Shown here piece after piece: positions 51,858-60,840 of a stretch of DNA of 64,000 nt. The notes under the pieces were generated by a model. That model saw nothing but the letters and a program-made list of their open reading frames with translations. It searched no databases and was not told where the DNA came from. Within the stretch, counting starts at the first letter, position 1. The number at the start of each line of letters is the position of its first letter. The DNA is from an uncultured Bacteroides sp. (GTDB lineage: Bacteria > Bacteroidota > Bacteroidia > Bacteroidales > Bacteroidaceae), in assembly GCA_902388495.1 (NCBI GenBank), contig CABMPP010000013.1:30388-94387 (forward strand), written 5' to 3'. The position numbers and the translations under genes are program-made.

Positions 51858-53561
51858 TTATTCGTCGTTTTTTTGTAGATGACTTGGAGCGCTTTTCCTG
51901 CCTATACACATGATTAGTTCCTCAAATTCGTCCCGCTTTTCGGCTGCTTTGTTCCTCATCTTTGTACGATAGTTATATATTGTACTCATCGAGCAGCGTA
52001 AAAAGCTGGCTATTTTGGCACTATCCGTTATACCCAAACGGAATAATGCATATATTCTAAGTTCTTTGTTCAGAAGGTCGCCTCTTTTCAAGATAATCTT
52101 TTCATCATCGACGAGCAAGTCATTAAATTCAGAAACGAATGTAGGGTATAGGTTCAGGAAGATCTTGTCGAAATGGGAATATAGTTCTTCCAACTCATTA
52201 TCGATAATTGAGGTGGACTTCAGTCTGTTTATCAGTTCATCGTATTGTTTGTTGATTCCAAGCTTATACAACGTTCTGCGGTACTCTTCCATTTTATCAA
52301 TGTACGTGGAGCAGATGTCGAAGAACTGTGCAATATACTGTTCTTTGACGATGCTTGACTCAGATAACTCCACATAGCGGTCTTTCAGCATGTCGTTTTT
52401 GTCATTCAGCTCACTGTTGAGTTCATTCAGCTTGTTATTGGTATGGGAGAGCTCTTCTTTTATGACCGAAACTTTGTGCATCTGTTTATAGATGTAAGCC
52501 ACCAATATAATCAGGAAAAGTGAGAGGAAGCTTATCAACGTCAGGTATGTTTTCAGTTTCTTGTTTATTTCGCTTTCCTTATTTTGGTATGAGGCGTTGA
52601 TGATAGAGTAGAGTGCCGAAATTTGGGTCGCTCTGAACTGAACTCCGGAGAATAGGGCATCTGTAATGGCGAATTGGGAGTATTTGAAGGCTTTTTCGAT
52701 ATCTCCGTCATTATAATATATGATTGCTAGTCGCTGGAAAGAAGCATTCTCTTTTATGGAGTTTTTTATATCGGCAATGGCCGACAGCATGTGGAATATC
52801 TTTTCTTGTTCCGGCTCACCTTTCATCTCACTGATATTTCCAAGGTAATGTGCGATTATGGCATATCGGGGAGTTTTTGTTTTTTCTTCCTGAAGCAAGG
52901 CATGCAATAACTCTTCTGCTTTGGTCACTTCTTTCAAATCTACGTATCTATGCACTAAATTGATTTTATATTCGAAGGAAGCGGGATTGAGTACAATGAG
53001 CAGTGAGTCACGATATCTTTCCATTTGTACTGAATACTGGGGTTGGTTGCTGATGGTTGAATAGTGCTCGAAGAAGCGCAGGTATGCTTCATAATAATCG
53101 GGAAGAATTTGGGGAGAAAGCTTGTCGGAATGACAATGTTTCAATATATCTTCCGATTCACGAAATCTTCCGGAATAAGAATATAAGCAAGCAAGGTTTA
53201 TATCTGATATGGCTTTCAGCTGCGGATCCTTCATGATTTTTGTAATCTCAATGACCCTCTCTGCATAGTGTATGGCAGAATCCAGCCGGAATTTCTTATA
53301 TTCATCGGATAGCTTTCTATTTATTTCATATTCATATTCCAGCGAATTACCTTTCTTGTTGAGTAGTTTTTTGAGACTGTTTATTTCCAGCTCTTTTTGC
53401 TTTATATATTGCTCTTTATTGTTCATTACATAATCAAGAGAGTCTGATACAGACTTAAGGTTTTCTTTTCCATACAATGATGCGGAGAATACGAGGAGTA
53501 GCAACAAAGTGATGTAACTTTGCTGGAATATGTTTCCTTTATATTTTGTGGTTAACTTCAT
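51858..53561 (-). CDS. Membrane-anchored TPR regulator with C-terminal HTH (DUF6377-like)
   Basis: About 567 residues from the ATG at 53561 (MKLTTKYKGNIFQQSYITLL); the ATG at 53585 overlaps the -7 box and is rejected. A signal/first membrane segment, TPR-like helices (~45-330), a single membrane helix (YLTLISFLSLFLIILVAYIY, ~335), a coiled coil, and a C-terminal LuxR-like HTH (LRIYALFRLGITDSAKIASFLRCSMSTIYNYRTKMRNKA). It probably senses a periplasmic signal and activates the following operon from the membrane, as expected of a BT2160-like regulator. Confidence 0.87.
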   Translation of the reverse strand: MKLTTKYKGNIFQQSYITLLLLLVFSASLYGKENLKSVSDSLDYVMNNKEQYIKQKELEINSLKKLLNKKGNSLEYEYEINRKLSDEYKKFRLDSAIHYAERVIEITKIMKDPQLKAISDINLACLYSYSGRFRESEDILKHCHSDKLSPQILPDYYEAYLRFFEHYSTISNQPQYSVQMERYRDSLLIVLNPASFEYKINLVHRYVDLKEVTKAEELLHALLQEEKTKTPRYAIIAHYLGNISEMKGEPEQEKIFHMLSAIADIKNSIKENASFQRLAIIYYNDGDIEKAFKYSQFAITDALFSGVQFRATQISALYSIINASYQNKESEINKKLKTYLTLISFLSLFLIILVAYIYKQMHKVSVIKEELSHTNNKLNELNSELNDKNDMLKDRYVELSESSIVKEQYIAQFFDICSTYIDKMEEYRRTLYKLGINKQYDELINRLKSTSIIDNELEELYSHFDKIFLNLYPTFVSEFNDLLVDDEKIILKRGDLLNKELRIYALFRLGITDSAKIASFLRCSMSTIYNYRTKMRNKAAEKRDEFEELIMCIGRKSAPSHLQKNDE

Positions 53562-53582
53562 AGCCTTTTTTTGCGTTATGCA

Positions 53583-53590
53583 CAAAGATA
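53583..53590 (-). promoter_or_regulatory. -7 box TATCTTTG for the TPR-HTH regulator
   Basis: Perfect TAnnTTTG, 21 nt upstream of the ATG at 53561; it decides the start codon. Confidence 0.65.
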
Positions 53591-53676
53591 GCAGTTTTTC
53601 TTTAATTAAGATTGACTTCTATTTTATGTCTTTTATCTAATATTCGTTTTGGATGTCTTTTTGTGCTCTATAACAT

Positions 53677-53712
53677 AAAAATGCACTCTAGCTACGCTTA
53701 GTTAGAGTGCAT
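53677..53712 (-). terminator. Orphan terminator-like hairpin upstream of the regulator
   Basis: ATGCACTCTA/TAGAGTGCAT, a 10-bp perfect stem with a 12-nt loop. On the minus strand T5 follows. No minus-strand gene ends here. Confidence 0.6.
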
Positions 53713-54081
53713 TGCAAGCAAACAAACAAAATGTTCCCAATCTTCTCAGATTAAAAACCGAATTAGAATAATACATTATATAGATTATATATAATGGAGC
53801 TTTATTCTGCTGCAAAAGAAATAATTTCTTAAAGACGTTTTTAATATCATGGATAATTGTTATTAAAAATAATCTTCAAACTTATTAAAAATAGTACTAC
53901 ATATTGATATTCAGGTTCTTGTGTGCTTTGTCTTGAATTGGGTGGTATATATAGTTTATTTGTCTGTAGTTTCTCGGCTGTAAATGATAGATTATAAGCA
54001 ATATAATACTTTTTTTTATATCATGAAGGACTATTTTTAATAACAAAAATTTGTATGATATTTTATGCCTTATATATTCTT
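53713..54081. other. AT-rich non-coding region
   Basis: About 370 bp between the orphan hairpin and the sensor-kinase promoter. No coding frame is supported; it could hold a leftward small RNA ending at the hairpin. Confidence 0.35.
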
Positions 54082-54089
54082 TATCTTTG
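54082..54089 (+). promoter_or_regulatory. -7 box TATCTTTG for the sensor kinase
   Basis: Perfect TAnnTTTG, 30 nt upstream of the kinase ATG at 54120. A -33 TTTG at the right spacing was not found. Confidence 0.65.
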
Positions 54090-54119
54090 TAAGCTAAATG
54101 AATTTAATATTGAATAGGT

Positions 54120-56012
54120 ATGGCTTTTTCTAGTTTTAGAGAAGAAGAACGTTGGCGTAATCTTTCTGCACTTGTACGGGTAGGTTGGTGGGAAGCGGAC
54201 TTCTCTACTCGTCGTTATCTCCTTTCTGAATTTATCTATAAGTTGCTGGGAATCTCCTGTAATATTATAAGTTTTGACGATTTCTGTCAGAACGTGGCTG
54301 AAGATTACAAAGATCGCATTAATATGTTGGCTACTATCTGCCCTAATGGAATGGAGGATGTGAGCTTTCCGCTTCATACAGTGGAAGGTGTGGTTTGGGT
54401 GAAACTTCTTGTGGGCGAGCGGGAAATTCAGTCGGATGGAAATCTGTTGTTGCGTGGTACTTTGCAGTGTATCAACGAGCCCGATAAAGCAGAATTGGTG
54501 TCGGTTAATTATGAACGGGATCGTACTAAAATACTGTTAGATAATCTTTTTGAACACATTTTGACTGGTGTGGAAATATACGATACAGACGGTATCATGC
54601 TTGACATCAACGAGCGAGACATGAAAATATTTGGTATTTCCACGAAGGCCGATGTGGTGGGAATCAACCTTTTCGATAATCCAAATTTACCGCACTGGTT
54701 CATTGAAAAACTAAGTATCGAAGGTAAGGCGGAGGCATGGTTGGACTATTCTTTCTCTACTGTGGATAATTACTATCATAGCGTGAAGAATAATTTTATC
54801 AAGATATATTGCCGTATCAGTAAGGTGTATGACAGTATTGGTAACTTTCTGGGGTATGTGTCTATCAATTCTGATAACAAAGAATTGGAGAAGGCGCAAG
54901 TACGCATCAGTGAGTTCGAAACCTTCTTTTTGATGATTTCGGACTATGCCAAGCTAGGTTATGGTAAGTTGAACCTGGTAGATATGAAAGGGTACACCAT
55001 AAAGCAGTGGCACAAGAACCTGAGCGAGGCTGAAGATTTCTTGCCGGAGCGTTGTGAGGAGATGTATCCTAACCTTTATCCCGAAGACCGCTGTGAGGTG
55101 CAGGAGTTTATAAGGCAGGTTAAGGAAGGTACGGCAAAGAGGTTTACGAAAGAGGTGCGCGTGCGGCGGCTTGAAAATAGCGATGAGTGGAAGTGGATAC
55201 GTTTGGTACTGATGGTGACCTGTTACCAACCGGAAGAAGGAGTCGTAGAGCTGTTGGGTGTGAACTACGATGTAACGGAGTTTAAGAATACTGAGGCCAA
55301 ACTGATCATTGCCAAGGAGCAGGCTGAGGAGTCCGATCGCTTGAAAAGTGCATTTTTGGCTAATATGAGTCATGAAATACGTACGCCACTCAACTCTATC
55401 GTGGGTTTCTCAAGTTTGCTGGCAGAAGAGGAAGATCGGAAGGTATGTCGAAATTATATGGAAATCATTGAAAGCAATAATAACCTACTGCTACAACTTA
55501 TAAACGATATTTTGGATTTAGCAAAGATAGAGGCGGGAATTTACGACTTCGTATTGAAAGAGGTGGATGTGAACCAGTTGTGTAGCAATATTGTGTGTAG
55601 CATGAAATTAAAAGCTTCTGCGGGTGTTGAAGTGGTTTTTGACCGCCACTTACCACAATGCACTATTGTAAGCGACTACAACCGTTTGCAACAAGTTCTC
55701 TCTAATTTTGTGAATAACGCCCTCAAGTTTACTGCCAGAGGAAGTATACGTGTGGGGTATGACCGTATGCCTACTGGCAAGTTGCGTTTTTACGTAACGG
55801 ATACAGGGGTGGGTATCCCCCTTGATAAGCAGAAGGATGTCTTCAGTCGTTTTGTCAAGTTGAACAGTTTTATGCCTGGTACAGGGCTTGGTCTCTCCAT
55901 CTGCAAACGTATTGTTGAGCATCTTGGCGGGATTATTGGCGTGGAGAGTGAACCGGGTAGGGGAGCTTGTTTTTGGTTCGAACTGCCGGTAGTCGAGAAA
56001 AATGGACAATAA
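54120..56012 (+). CDS. PAS-domain sensor histidine kinase without membrane segments
   Basis: 630 residues. PAS-like sensor regions at ~1-110, ~140-260 and ~270-390 ([60 protein letters not shown] as PAC). Then HisKA with [23 protein letters not shown] (phospho-His) and HATPase_c with [12 protein letters not shown] (N box), [18 protein letters not shown] and [18 protein letters not shown]. No transmembrane helix is seen, so it is a cytoplasmic sensor. No response regulator gene is adjacent, so the partner is elsewhere. Ends close to the convergent tspO gene. Confidence 0.92.
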   Translation: MAFSSFREEERWRNLSALVRVGWWEADFSTRRYLLSEFIYKLLGISCNIISFDDFCQNVAEDYKDRINMLATICPNGMEDVSFPLHTVEGVVWVKLLVGEREIQSDGNLLLRGTLQCINEPDKAELVSVNYERDRTKILLDNLFEHILTGVEIYDTDGIMLDINERDMKIFGISTKADVVGINLFDNPNLPHWFIEKLSIEGKAEAWLDYSFSTVDNYYHSVKNNFIKIYCRISKVYDSIGNFLGYVSINSDNKELEKAQVRISEFETFFLMISDYAKLGYGKLNLVDMKGYTIKQWHKNLSEAEDFLPERCEEMYPNLYPEDRCEVQEFIRQVKEGTAKRFTKEVRVRRLENSDEWKWIRLVLMVTCYQPEEGVVELLGVNYDVTEFKNTEAKLIIAKEQAEESDRLKSAFLANMSHEIRTPLNSIVGFSSLLAEEEDRKVCRNYMEIIESNNNLLLQLINDILDLAKIEAGIYDFVLKEVDVNQLCSNIVCSMKLKASAGVEVVFDRHLPQCTIVSDYNRLQQVLSNFVNNALKFTARGSIRVGYDRMPTGKLRFYVTDTGVGIPLDKQKDVFSRFVKLNSFMPGTGLGLSICKRIVEHLGGIIGVESEPGRGACFWFELPVVEKNGQ

Positions 56013-56102
56013 AAAATCACTTTGGTAATATTGTTTGTCATAATGACCTTTGGCTAATTTACATTCTTTAGTTTGTGCATTATACAATGAAAACACATAG
56101 TT

Positions 56103-56567
56103 TTAATTATTTAGTAGAATGTAACCATTTAGATATGTTGCAAAATAAATCCAAATGATATAAGGTATAAATAGTAATGAACTTGCTTTTCTTATAGGAT
56201 AGCTTCTGACAGCATATAATGTCACACAAATGTCAATGATAATAATATCTATAAACCCTAATAAGGGGTTTCGTAAATAGAAGAACAGGATGCTCCATGC
56301 AAAATTGAAAATTAGCTGAATGCTGAACAGGTTGCTGAGTTCTTTCTTCTTTTTTGCCTCTGAGAGAAGAATCATTCCGATAGATATTCCCATACAGAGG
56401 TAGATAATGCTCCACGCAATAGGAAATACTATGTTTGGAGGTGTTAAGGCAGGTTTGTTGAGAAAAGGATACCATGTTTTAATAGCATCCGCCTGAAAGT
56501 AACTTGCGGTCAATCCGACAAAGAAACATATCAATATCGGAAAAATTATTGCTGCTGTTTTTCTCAT
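56103..56567 (-). CDS. TspO/MBR family protein
   Basis: 154 residues, five membrane helices. WYPFLNKPALTPPNIVFPIAWSIIYLCMGISIGMIL is the hallmark loop of TspO (W-x-P-x-L-x-KPxxxPPxxxFxxxW), and FNFAWSILFFYLRNPLLGFIDIIIIDI the second. Members bind porphyrins and sterols and modulate stress or tetrapyrrole metabolism; the ligand in Bacteroides is not established. Convergent with the sensor-kinase gene, with 90 bp between. Confidence 0.9.
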   Translation of the reverse strand: MRKTAAIIFPILICFFVGLTASYFQADAIKTWYPFLNKPALTPPNIVFPIAWSIIYLCMGISIGMILLSEAKKKKELSNLFSIQLIFNFAWSILFFYLRNPLLGFIDIIIIDICVTLYAVRSYPIRKASSLLFIPYIIWIYFATYLNGYILLNN

Positions 56568-56805
56568 GTTTTTATTTGGATTATATCATTTAACTTTGTT
56601 GTATAACAAGGGGAGAACTGTTCTTGTTTAAGATTTCACTTTTTATTTCTTCCCTGTATTGTCAAGACTTGCCAAATCGGATATGTTCTCAACTATGACA
56701 CATCCGTCCGTTATTTGATAATATGACAATTGGCTTCCCGTTGAGCGATGGGGTGAGTTGTGAAGTGATGGAAATCCGCTTTTTCCGTAAGTAGCTGATA
56801 GATTG
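56568..56805. other. Non-coding gap upstream of tspO
   Basis: No gene or clear leftward promoter is seen. A plus-strand TAACTTTG at 56591-56598 matches the -7 box but leads to no gene. Confidence 0.35.
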
Positions 56806-56846
56806 AAAAAAAGCACTTCCTATCGTTCGCTTACGGAGGAAGTGCT
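56806..56846 (-). terminator. Intrinsic terminator of the efflux/two-component operon
   Basis: AGCACTTCCT/AGGAAGTGCT, a 10-bp perfect stem followed on the minus strand by a T7 run, 160 bp after the stop of the response regulator gene. Confidence 0.88.
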
Positions 56847-57008
56847 TCACACAAAAACTAAACTAGACTTAACTAAACTATTCTATTGGGGGAGTTTCAC
56901 AACTCCTATCTGTTCGATGCAAAGATAAAAAAAGATCTTTTAATGTGCAAAGAATTGTATAATAAATCGACGGTTTTTTTAATTTTATCGACGAATTAGA
57001 GAGATTCC

Positions 57009-57710
57009 TTAGCTCCGCTGGTCTAAAAACTCCTGAAATACTTGTTTGTAACTATCACTTATCGGGATATAATTCTTTCCGAATACGATGCGTCCACGAT
57101 CGATGATGCGTATTTTATCCTTTTGAACAATATAAGAACGGTGAACACGCATGAAGCGTGAAGTAGGCAGAAGCTCTTCCATTGCCTTCATGCTCATTAA
57201 TGACAAAATGGGTTTGGGAGAATCTTCCTCGTAGATTTTGATATAATCCTTCAATCCTTCTATGTATAGAATTTTATTTAGCTCTATTTGTACCAGTTTA
57301 TAGTCGCTCTTTACAAAGATGCTTTGGATCTCCTCTTTGGGCTGTTGCAATAATTCAAACCATTGTACAGCCTTGTTGGCTGCTTGTAGAAAATCTACAT
57401 AAGAAATAGGCTTCAGCAAATAGTCCAGGGCATTGACTTTGTAGCCGTCTATGGCATATTGGCCGAAAGCTGTGGTAAAGACAATACGCGTGTTGGGATC
57501 TACCATTTTGGAGAACTCAAGCCCATTCAGTTCCGGCATCTGAATGTCGAGGAAAAGCAGGTCGATATGCTTTTCCGGTAATTCTTTCATGGCTTGCACG
57601 GCACTGGAATACTTTCCGGTCAGTTTCAGAAACGGGGTTTTATGGACGTAGCTTTCCAGAAGGCCTAAAGCCAGAGGTTCATCGTCTACGATGGCGCAAT
57701 TCAGATTCAT
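57009..57710 (-). CDS. LytTR-family response regulator
   Basis: 233 residues. Receiver domain with NCAIVDDEPLALGLLESYV (acidic pair), HIDLLFLDIQMPELNG (phospho-Asp), FTTAFGQYAIDGYKVNALDYLLKPI (Thr and Lys switch). The C-terminal LytTR DNA-binding domain covers ~130-233 (IFVKSDYKLVQIELNKILYIEGLKDYIKIY; FMRVHRSYIVQKDKIRIIDRGRI). It acts with the kinase encoded 22 nt upstream and probably controls the efflux genes before it in the same transcript. Confidence 0.95.
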   Translation of the reverse strand: MNLNCAIVDDEPLALGLLESYVHKTPFLKLTGKYSSAVQAMKELPEKHIDLLFLDIQMPELNGLEFSKMVDPNTRIVFTTAFGQYAIDGYKVNALDYLLKPISYVDFLQAANKAVQWFELLQQPKEEIQSIFVKSDYKLVQIELNKILYIEGLKDYIKIYEEDSPKPILSLMSMKAMEELLPTSRFMRVHRSYIVQKDKIRIIDRGRIVFGKNYIPISDSYKQVFQEFLDQRS

Positions 57711-57732
57711 GATGTTGAATATTTAAGGGTAA

Positions 57733-58800
57733 TTATACCTTTATCACTAAAACCGATTTATACTCTTTTCCGTCTTCGCTCACTCCCTGTTGCCAGTTGT
57801 AATGACCGGGATAGGTCAGATCGAGGCGTTTTTGTACTTGTTCCAGGCCGATGCCGCTTCCACTTTTATCGGTTTCACTTTTGGGGTGGTAACTGTTACT
57901 GATTTCGCATCGCACCTCTCCGGGACTTTCGCTGAAGTGAATACGGATGAAGCTAGGTTCGGTAGGGGAGATGCCGTGCTTAAAGGCATTCTCTATGAGG
58001 GAGATGAAGATGAGCGGAGCTATTTCCGTGCGGCTGTCCGGTCGGATGTCGATTTGTGTTTCGACGGTGACATTGGAGGACAGACGGATACGCATCAGTT
58101 CGATGTAGTTGCGGATGAAGTCCATCTCTTTGTCAAGGGTGACGAAACTTTGCTGATTGTCATAGAGCACATGGCGGAGGAGACGGCTTAACTCTTGAAC
58201 GGCAGCTTGCGCTTTCTCCGAATCGAAGGCGATAAGGGCATAGATGTTGTTCAGCGTATTGAGCAGAAAGTGAGGATTGAGCTGGTTGCGCAGATTCTTC
58301 AGTTCGGCTTCCGTGCGGTTCTTTTCGGCTTCGCGGCGGGCGGCATCCATTTGTACCCATCGGCCACTCATTTTGATGGCGGCGCTTAGTCCTACGGTCA
58401 GTACCATGGAGAAGACATCACGTAGGATAAAGATCCATTTGGGCGGTCCCATGTGCCTTCCACCTTTATCGCCGCTACCTTTGGCGTACGTCTGGAATGC
58501 ATACTCCTGCCACAGATGCGCACCGGCGGCAACGCACAGTATCAGCAATGCATTCAGCAGCAGATATTGCCTGATGCGTCCTTCGAACAGATATCGGGGA
58601 ACCAGGAAACAATAGTTCACGTAGAATACAATAAGGAAGGAGAGGGGGATGATACTGCCATGGCGCAGATAGTCCATCCAAGTGATGGTAAAGCCGCTGC
58701 GCGTCATCATCAGGAAGGGGAAACCGAATACGATTCCCCAGCCGATAACGTGTATCAGCACTTCGACAAGGCGGGAACGGGAGTTAGGAAGCTGTTTCAT
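57733..58800 (-). CDS. LytS-type sensor histidine kinase
   Basis: 355 residues. Four membrane helices in the first ~150 residues, then a coiled coil and the His_kinase domain (PF06580) with LKNLRNQLNPHFLLNTLNNIYALIAF (phospho-His) and a HATPase_c with FISLIENAFKHGISP and SGIGLEQVQKRLDL. The partner LytTR regulator is encoded 22 nt downstream. A -7 box (58808-58815) stands only 8 nt before the ATG, so a second, leaderless transcript may begin here besides read-through from the efflux operon. Confidence 0.93.
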   Translation of the reverse strand: MKQLPNSRSRLVEVLIHVIGWGIVFGFPFLMMTRSGFTITWMDYLRHGSIIPLSFLIVFYVNYCFLVPRYLFEGRIRQYLLLNALLILCVAAGAHLWQEYAFQTYAKGSGDKGGRHMGPPKWIFILRDVFSMVLTVGLSAAIKMSGRWVQMDAARREAEKNRTEAELKNLRNQLNPHFLLNTLNNIYALIAFDSEKAQAAVQELSRLLRHVLYDNQQSFVTLDKEMDFIRNYIELMRIRLSSNVTVETQIDIRPDSRTEIAPLIFISLIENAFKHGISPTEPSFIRIHFSESPGEVRCEISNSYHPKSETDKSGSGIGLEQVQKRLDLTYPGHYNWQQGVSEDGKEYKSVLVIKV

Positions 58801-58807
58801 AATGATG

Positions 58808-58815
58808 CAAAGATA
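58808..58815 (-). promoter_or_regulatory. -7 box TATCTTTG at the kinase start
   Basis: Perfect TAnnTTTG between the permease stop (58820) and the kinase ATG (58800). It would give an almost leaderless mRNA. Confidence 0.45.
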
Positions 58816-58819
58816 ATAT

Positions 58820-60040
58820 TTATTCGTATCGTATCGCCTCTATCGGGTCCAAATCTGCTGCCTTTTTGGCGGGATACCAGCCAAAGAACACACCGGTCAC
58901 CGTACATACGGCGAATGAGAGGAATACACTCCAAGCCTGGATAAAGATGGGCCAGTGTGCTACACTCTTCACGATCCAGCTGGCGCCGCAACCGATGATG
59001 ACACCGATGATGCCTCCGGTGATACTGATAAGGATAGCTTCTATCAGGAACTGGCTCAGAATATCTACGCCACGGGCACCGACGGACATTCGCAGACCGA
59101 TTTCGCGCGTGCGTTCCGTTACCGACACGTACATGATGTTCATGATACCGATGCCGCCTACTACGAGCGATATACCGGCGATGCAGGCAAGCAGCGTGGT
59201 CATCAGATCAGTGGTGGAGTTCAGCATGGTACTGAGTTCCTGCTGGCTGCGGATGGTGAAGTCGTCGTCATCGCTTTCTTTCAACTTATGATTCCTTCGC
59301 AGTACCTCGGTGACTTCCTCTGTTGCATTGTCCGTCATGTCTTCGGTGAGGGCAGAGGCGAAGATACCGCTGAGGTAAGTCTGTGCCAGCAACCGCTTCA
59401 TCACTGTGCTGTACGGGGCAAGCACGACGTCGTCCTGGTCCATACCCATGGAGTTGTAACCTTTCGATTTGAGTACGCCTACCACACGGAAAGGAACCTG
59501 GTTGAAACGAATGATACGTCCTACGGGGTCTTCGCCTCCGGGAAAAAGATTATCCTGAATGGTCTTTCCTATGACGCAGACTTTGGCCGAGGTCTGTATG
59601 TCGGCTTCGGTAAACATCTCTCCGTTCTCTATGCTGAGCTGGCGGATTTCGAGATAATCGGTACCTACACCACTCACGGACGAGGGGTAATTGTTGTTGC
59701 CTGCGATGAGCTGTCCGCTGGAGGAGACGTTGGGGCTGACGGCAGCGAGGAAGCTTGTTTCGTTACGCAGGGCTTCGTAGTCGGCCAGTTTCAGCGTCTG
59801 CATGGCGCTGGGGTCTTGACGGACGCCTCCACGCATATCCGCTCCGGGGTGTATCATTATCATGTTAGACCCCATTTCGGAGATCTGCGCCTGGATGCTC
59901 TTCTTCGAACCTTGTCCGATGGCAAGCATCGTGATGACGGATGCCACACCGATGATGATGCCCAGCATGGTGAGGAAAGCGCGCAGCTTGTTGTTGTTCA
60001 GGGCGCGCAGGGCTATTTTGAAAAGGTTTGTTCCGTTCAT
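58820..60040 (-). CDS. MacB-type ABC transporter permease
   Basis: 406 residues. FKIALRALNNNKLRAFLTMLGIIIGVASVITMLAIGQG is the MacB_PCD N-terminus; a periplasmic core follows (residues ~45-270), then three C-terminal FtsX-like helices (LLACIAGISLVVGGIGIMNIMYVSVTERTREIGLRMSVGA). It works with the ATPase encoded 24 nt upstream, an adaptor and TolC as a tripartite MacAB-TolC-like pump that drives substrates from the periplasm through TolC. No ATPase domain is fused to it, unlike E. coli MacB. Confidence 0.94.
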   Translation of the reverse strand: MNGTNLFKIALRALNNNKLRAFLTMLGIIIGVASVITMLAIGQGSKKSIQAQISEMGSNMIMIHPGADMRGGVRQDPSAMQTLKLADYEALRNETSFLAAVSPNVSSSGQLIAGNNNYPSSVSGVGTDYLEIRQLSIENGEMFTEADIQTSAKVCVIGKTIQDNLFPGGEDPVGRIIRFNQVPFRVVGVLKSKGYNSMGMDQDDVVLAPYSTVMKRLLAQTYLSGIFASALTEDMTDNATEEVTEVLRRNHKLKESDDDDFTIRSQQELSTMLNSTTDLMTTLLACIAGISLVVGGIGIMNIMYVSVTERTREIGLRMSVGARGVDILSQFLIEAILISITGGIIGVIIGCGASWIVKSVAHWPIFIQAWSVFLSFAVCTVTGVFFGWYPAKKAADLDPIEAIRYE

Positions 60041-60064
60041 ATATATATATATAATAAGGTGTAA

Positions 60065-60811
60065 TTAGTCTTCCTCCTGTTTGGGTAATGCAGCCAATGC
60101 TTCGGCGGCATTCAGAATGTTACTGTTGATACTGTCGTCCTTGATTTGCCCGTCGCGCAGCACGATGTTACGGCTGCTGTACTGGGCAATCTCAGGATTG
60201 TGGGTTACGAAAATGATGGTACGTCCTTCGGCATGCAGCTTCTGGAACAGAACCAATATATCGAAAGATGTGCGTGTGTCGAGGTTACCTGTAGCTTCGT
60301 CTGCCAGGATAACGGCGGGATTGTTTACCAGGGCGCGGGCGATGGCGACGCGCTGCATCTGTCCGCCGGACATTTGGTTGGATTTGTGTTCCAGGCGGTC
60401 GCCCAGGCCGACGGCTTGCAGGGCTTCGATGGCACGTCGGCGGCGCTCGGAGGCGGAGACGGCAGAGTTGTACATCAGCGGAAGCTCTACGTTTTCAACG
60501 GCGGTGGTCTTGGGCAGCAGGTTGTAGCTTTGGAAGACGAAGCCGATTTTACGGTTGCGCAGCACGGCACGTTGTGGCTTGCTCATGGTGCGCACGGAGA
60601 TGCCGTCCAGGAAGTATTCGCCCTGGGTAGGGGTGTCTAGGCAGCCGAGGATATTCAACAGCGTCGACTTTCCCGAGCCGGAGGTACCCATAATGGTGAC
60701 GAATTCGCCTTCATTGATGGTGAACGAAACGCCGCGCAGGGCGTGGACTGTTTCGTCTCCCACCTGGAAGTTCCGTTTGATATTTTGGAGTTCAATGACT
60801 ACTTTGTTCAT
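60065..60811 (-). CDS. ABC transporter ATP-binding protein (MacB/LolD-like)
   Basis: 248 residues. Walker A ITIMGTSGSGKSTLLNIL-type (VTIMGTSGSGKSTLLNILG), Q-loop VFQSYNLLPKTTAVENVELP, signature MSGGQMQRVAIARALVNNP, Walker B ILADEATGNLD, H-loop IIFVTHNPEIA. The sequence is of the LolD/MacB export class. It powers the permease encoded 24 nt downstream and is preceded 29 nt upstream by the adaptor gene, so all are in one operon. Confidence 0.95.
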   Translation of the reverse strand: MNKVVIELQNIKRNFQVGDETVHALRGVSFTINEGEFVTIMGTSGSGKSTLLNILGCLDTPTQGEYFLDGISVRTMSKPQRAVLRNRKIGFVFQSYNLLPKTTAVENVELPLMYNSAVSASERRRRAIEALQAVGLGDRLEHKSNQMSGGQMQRVAIARALVNNPAVILADEATGNLDTRTSFDILVLFQKLHAEGRTIIFVTHNPEIAQYSSRNIVLRDGQIKDDSINSNILNAAEALAALPKQEED

Positions 60812-60840
60812 AATGATTATATATTAGTGTGTATCAGGGC

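Noticed and set aside
56591..56598. Plus-strand promoter TAACTTTG
   Set aside because: No -33 element and no rightward gene follows; likely a chance match.
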